A DNA stretch of 5,948 nt from JAGLYP01 sp034659435 (GTDB taxonomy: Bacteria; Patescibacteriota; Patescibacteriia; Patescibacteriales; UBA12075), in contig JAYEHJ010000008.1 of assembly GCA_034659435.1 (NCBI GenBank), positions 1 through 5,948 of the forward strand. Direction: 5' to 3'. Shown here piece by piece: positions 5,751-5,948 of this stretch. Numbering within the stretch: position 1 is the stretch's first letter; every line of letters begins with the position of its first letter. The position numbers and the translations under genes are program-made. The notes beneath the pieces were generated by a model that made no database searches, was not told where the DNA came from, and saw nothing but the letters and a program-made list of their open reading frames with translations.

Positions 5751-5844
5751 CTTGAACTATGATTTTTTTGATTATTATGATGGACTGTGATTATTTTTTT
5801 AATAATCATAGTTTTCATTTTTATTAGACGAATCATAGTTCAAG
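5751..5844. repeat. 94-nt palindrome of TGATT units (before recJ)
   Basis: The perfect 14-bp outer arms 5751-5764 and 5831-5844 and a 12-bp inner stem, 5784-5795 with 5801-5812 (one G-U), enclose a 5-nt T loop. The 18-19-nt segments between the two stems pair only partly, through A-U and G-U pairs. Recurrent GAT/GATT units start near 5761, 5770, 5779 and 5789 (spacing 9, 9, 10), with complementary ATC-like units on the right arm. It starts 3 nt after the small ORF stop and ends 10 nt before the recJ ATG. There is no T-run after it. Confidence 0.85.
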
Positions 5845-5849
5845 ATAAT
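5821..5849 (+). promoter_or_regulatory. Possible weak promoter giving leaderless recJ mRNA
   Basis: GATAAT (5844-5849; 5 of 6 to the -10 consensus) lies 17 nt after TTATTA (5821-5826; 4 of 6 to the -35 consensus). Transcription from it would start at or within a base or two of the ATG at 5855. The match is modest, and the -35 lies inside the palindrome's right half. Confidence 0.3.
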
Positions 5850-5854
5850 TTAAT

Positions 5855-5948
5855 ATGTCAACAAAAAAACAAAAAAACTGGCAAATTTTGCCTAAAATTA
5901 AACAAGAAATAATTAACGAATATCCGGAATATTTGCCTTTGGTTTTGC
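5855..5948 (+). CDS. recJ: RecJ, single-stranded-DNA 5'-3' exonuclease (N-terminus only)
   Basis: Only the first 31 codons are present; the frame is open to the window end. After a short lysine-rich start the peptide reads NWQILPKI (8-15) and then a helix and EYPEYLPLVL (22-31). This matches the usual RecJ opening: a K/W-x-I/V-L-P-K motif, then an acidic/proline turn, then PxVLQLL. RecJ degrades single-stranded DNA 5' to 3' in recombination and mismatch or base-excision repair. The catalytic DHH and DHHA1 motifs would lie beyond the window, so the identification rests on the N-terminal motif alone. The ATG at 5855 is 10 nt after a palindrome, with no Shine-Dalgarno. Confidence 0.72.
   Translation, partial: MSTKKQKNWQILPKIKQEIINEYPEYLPLVL

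Noticed and set aside
5645..5836. 63-aa minus-strand frame between lepA and recJ
   Set aside because: It is antisense to the small ORF and made largely of palindrome sequence, with low-complexity I/K/H composition.
5562..5844. CRISPR array from the recurring short units
   Set aside because: Units are 7-10 bp, arranged as inverted arms with no 25-40-bp direct repeats or unique spacers, and no cas genes are present.

Overview
The window is AT-rich, densely packed DNA whose confident genes all lie on the + strand. It most resembles a small-genome Candidate Phyla Radiation (Patescibacteria, Parcubacteria-like) bacterium. The grounds are very short intergenic gaps, no recognisable Shine-Dalgarno sequence at a normal distance from any start, a lone pilT, an HtrA-like protein that has lost its catalytic residues, and small proteins that look like ones I recall from that group. 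TGA acts as a stop (it ends the 109-aa gene) and Trp is encoded by TGG, so the UGA=Gly code of Gracilibacteria/Absconditabacteria is not supported. The lineage is an inference from gene style, not from a marker tree.

Layout. Positions 1-252 hold no gene. They contain an AT-rich palindrome (1-114) around a GC-rich hairpin core, an unexplained GC-rich patch (121-190) and a strong sigma70-type promoter (197-225). pilT (253-1296), the type IV pilus retraction ATPase, follows. A 79-nt palindrome (1310-1388) fills the gap to a 109-aa conserved-looking hypothetical (1397-1726). Next comes a GC-rich double-hairpin element (1741-1821) that carries an inverted, 29/30-identical copy of the core near position 60.

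A tight gene run follows: a polytopic membrane protein (1831-2592), an HtrA-like pseudoprotease with a PDZ domain (2597-3766) and lepA/EF4 (3773-5557), separated by only 4 and 6 nt. An 80-nt palindrome (5562-5641), a 32-aa single-span membrane peptide (5649-5747) and a 94-nt palindrome (5751-5844) lead to the first 31 codons of a probable recJ (5855 to window end).

Functionally, the membrane protein and the membrane-anchored pseudoprotease probably form an envelope unit, co-transcribed with the translation GTPase. pilT appears to have its own promoter. The most unusual feature is a set of palindromes. Three of them, with unrelated sequences, share one architecture: each arm is built of about four 7-10-bp units, the whole is 79-94 nt, it fills almost the entire gap, and it ends 7-10 nt before the next start codon with no U-tract. 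I know of no named element that matches this.
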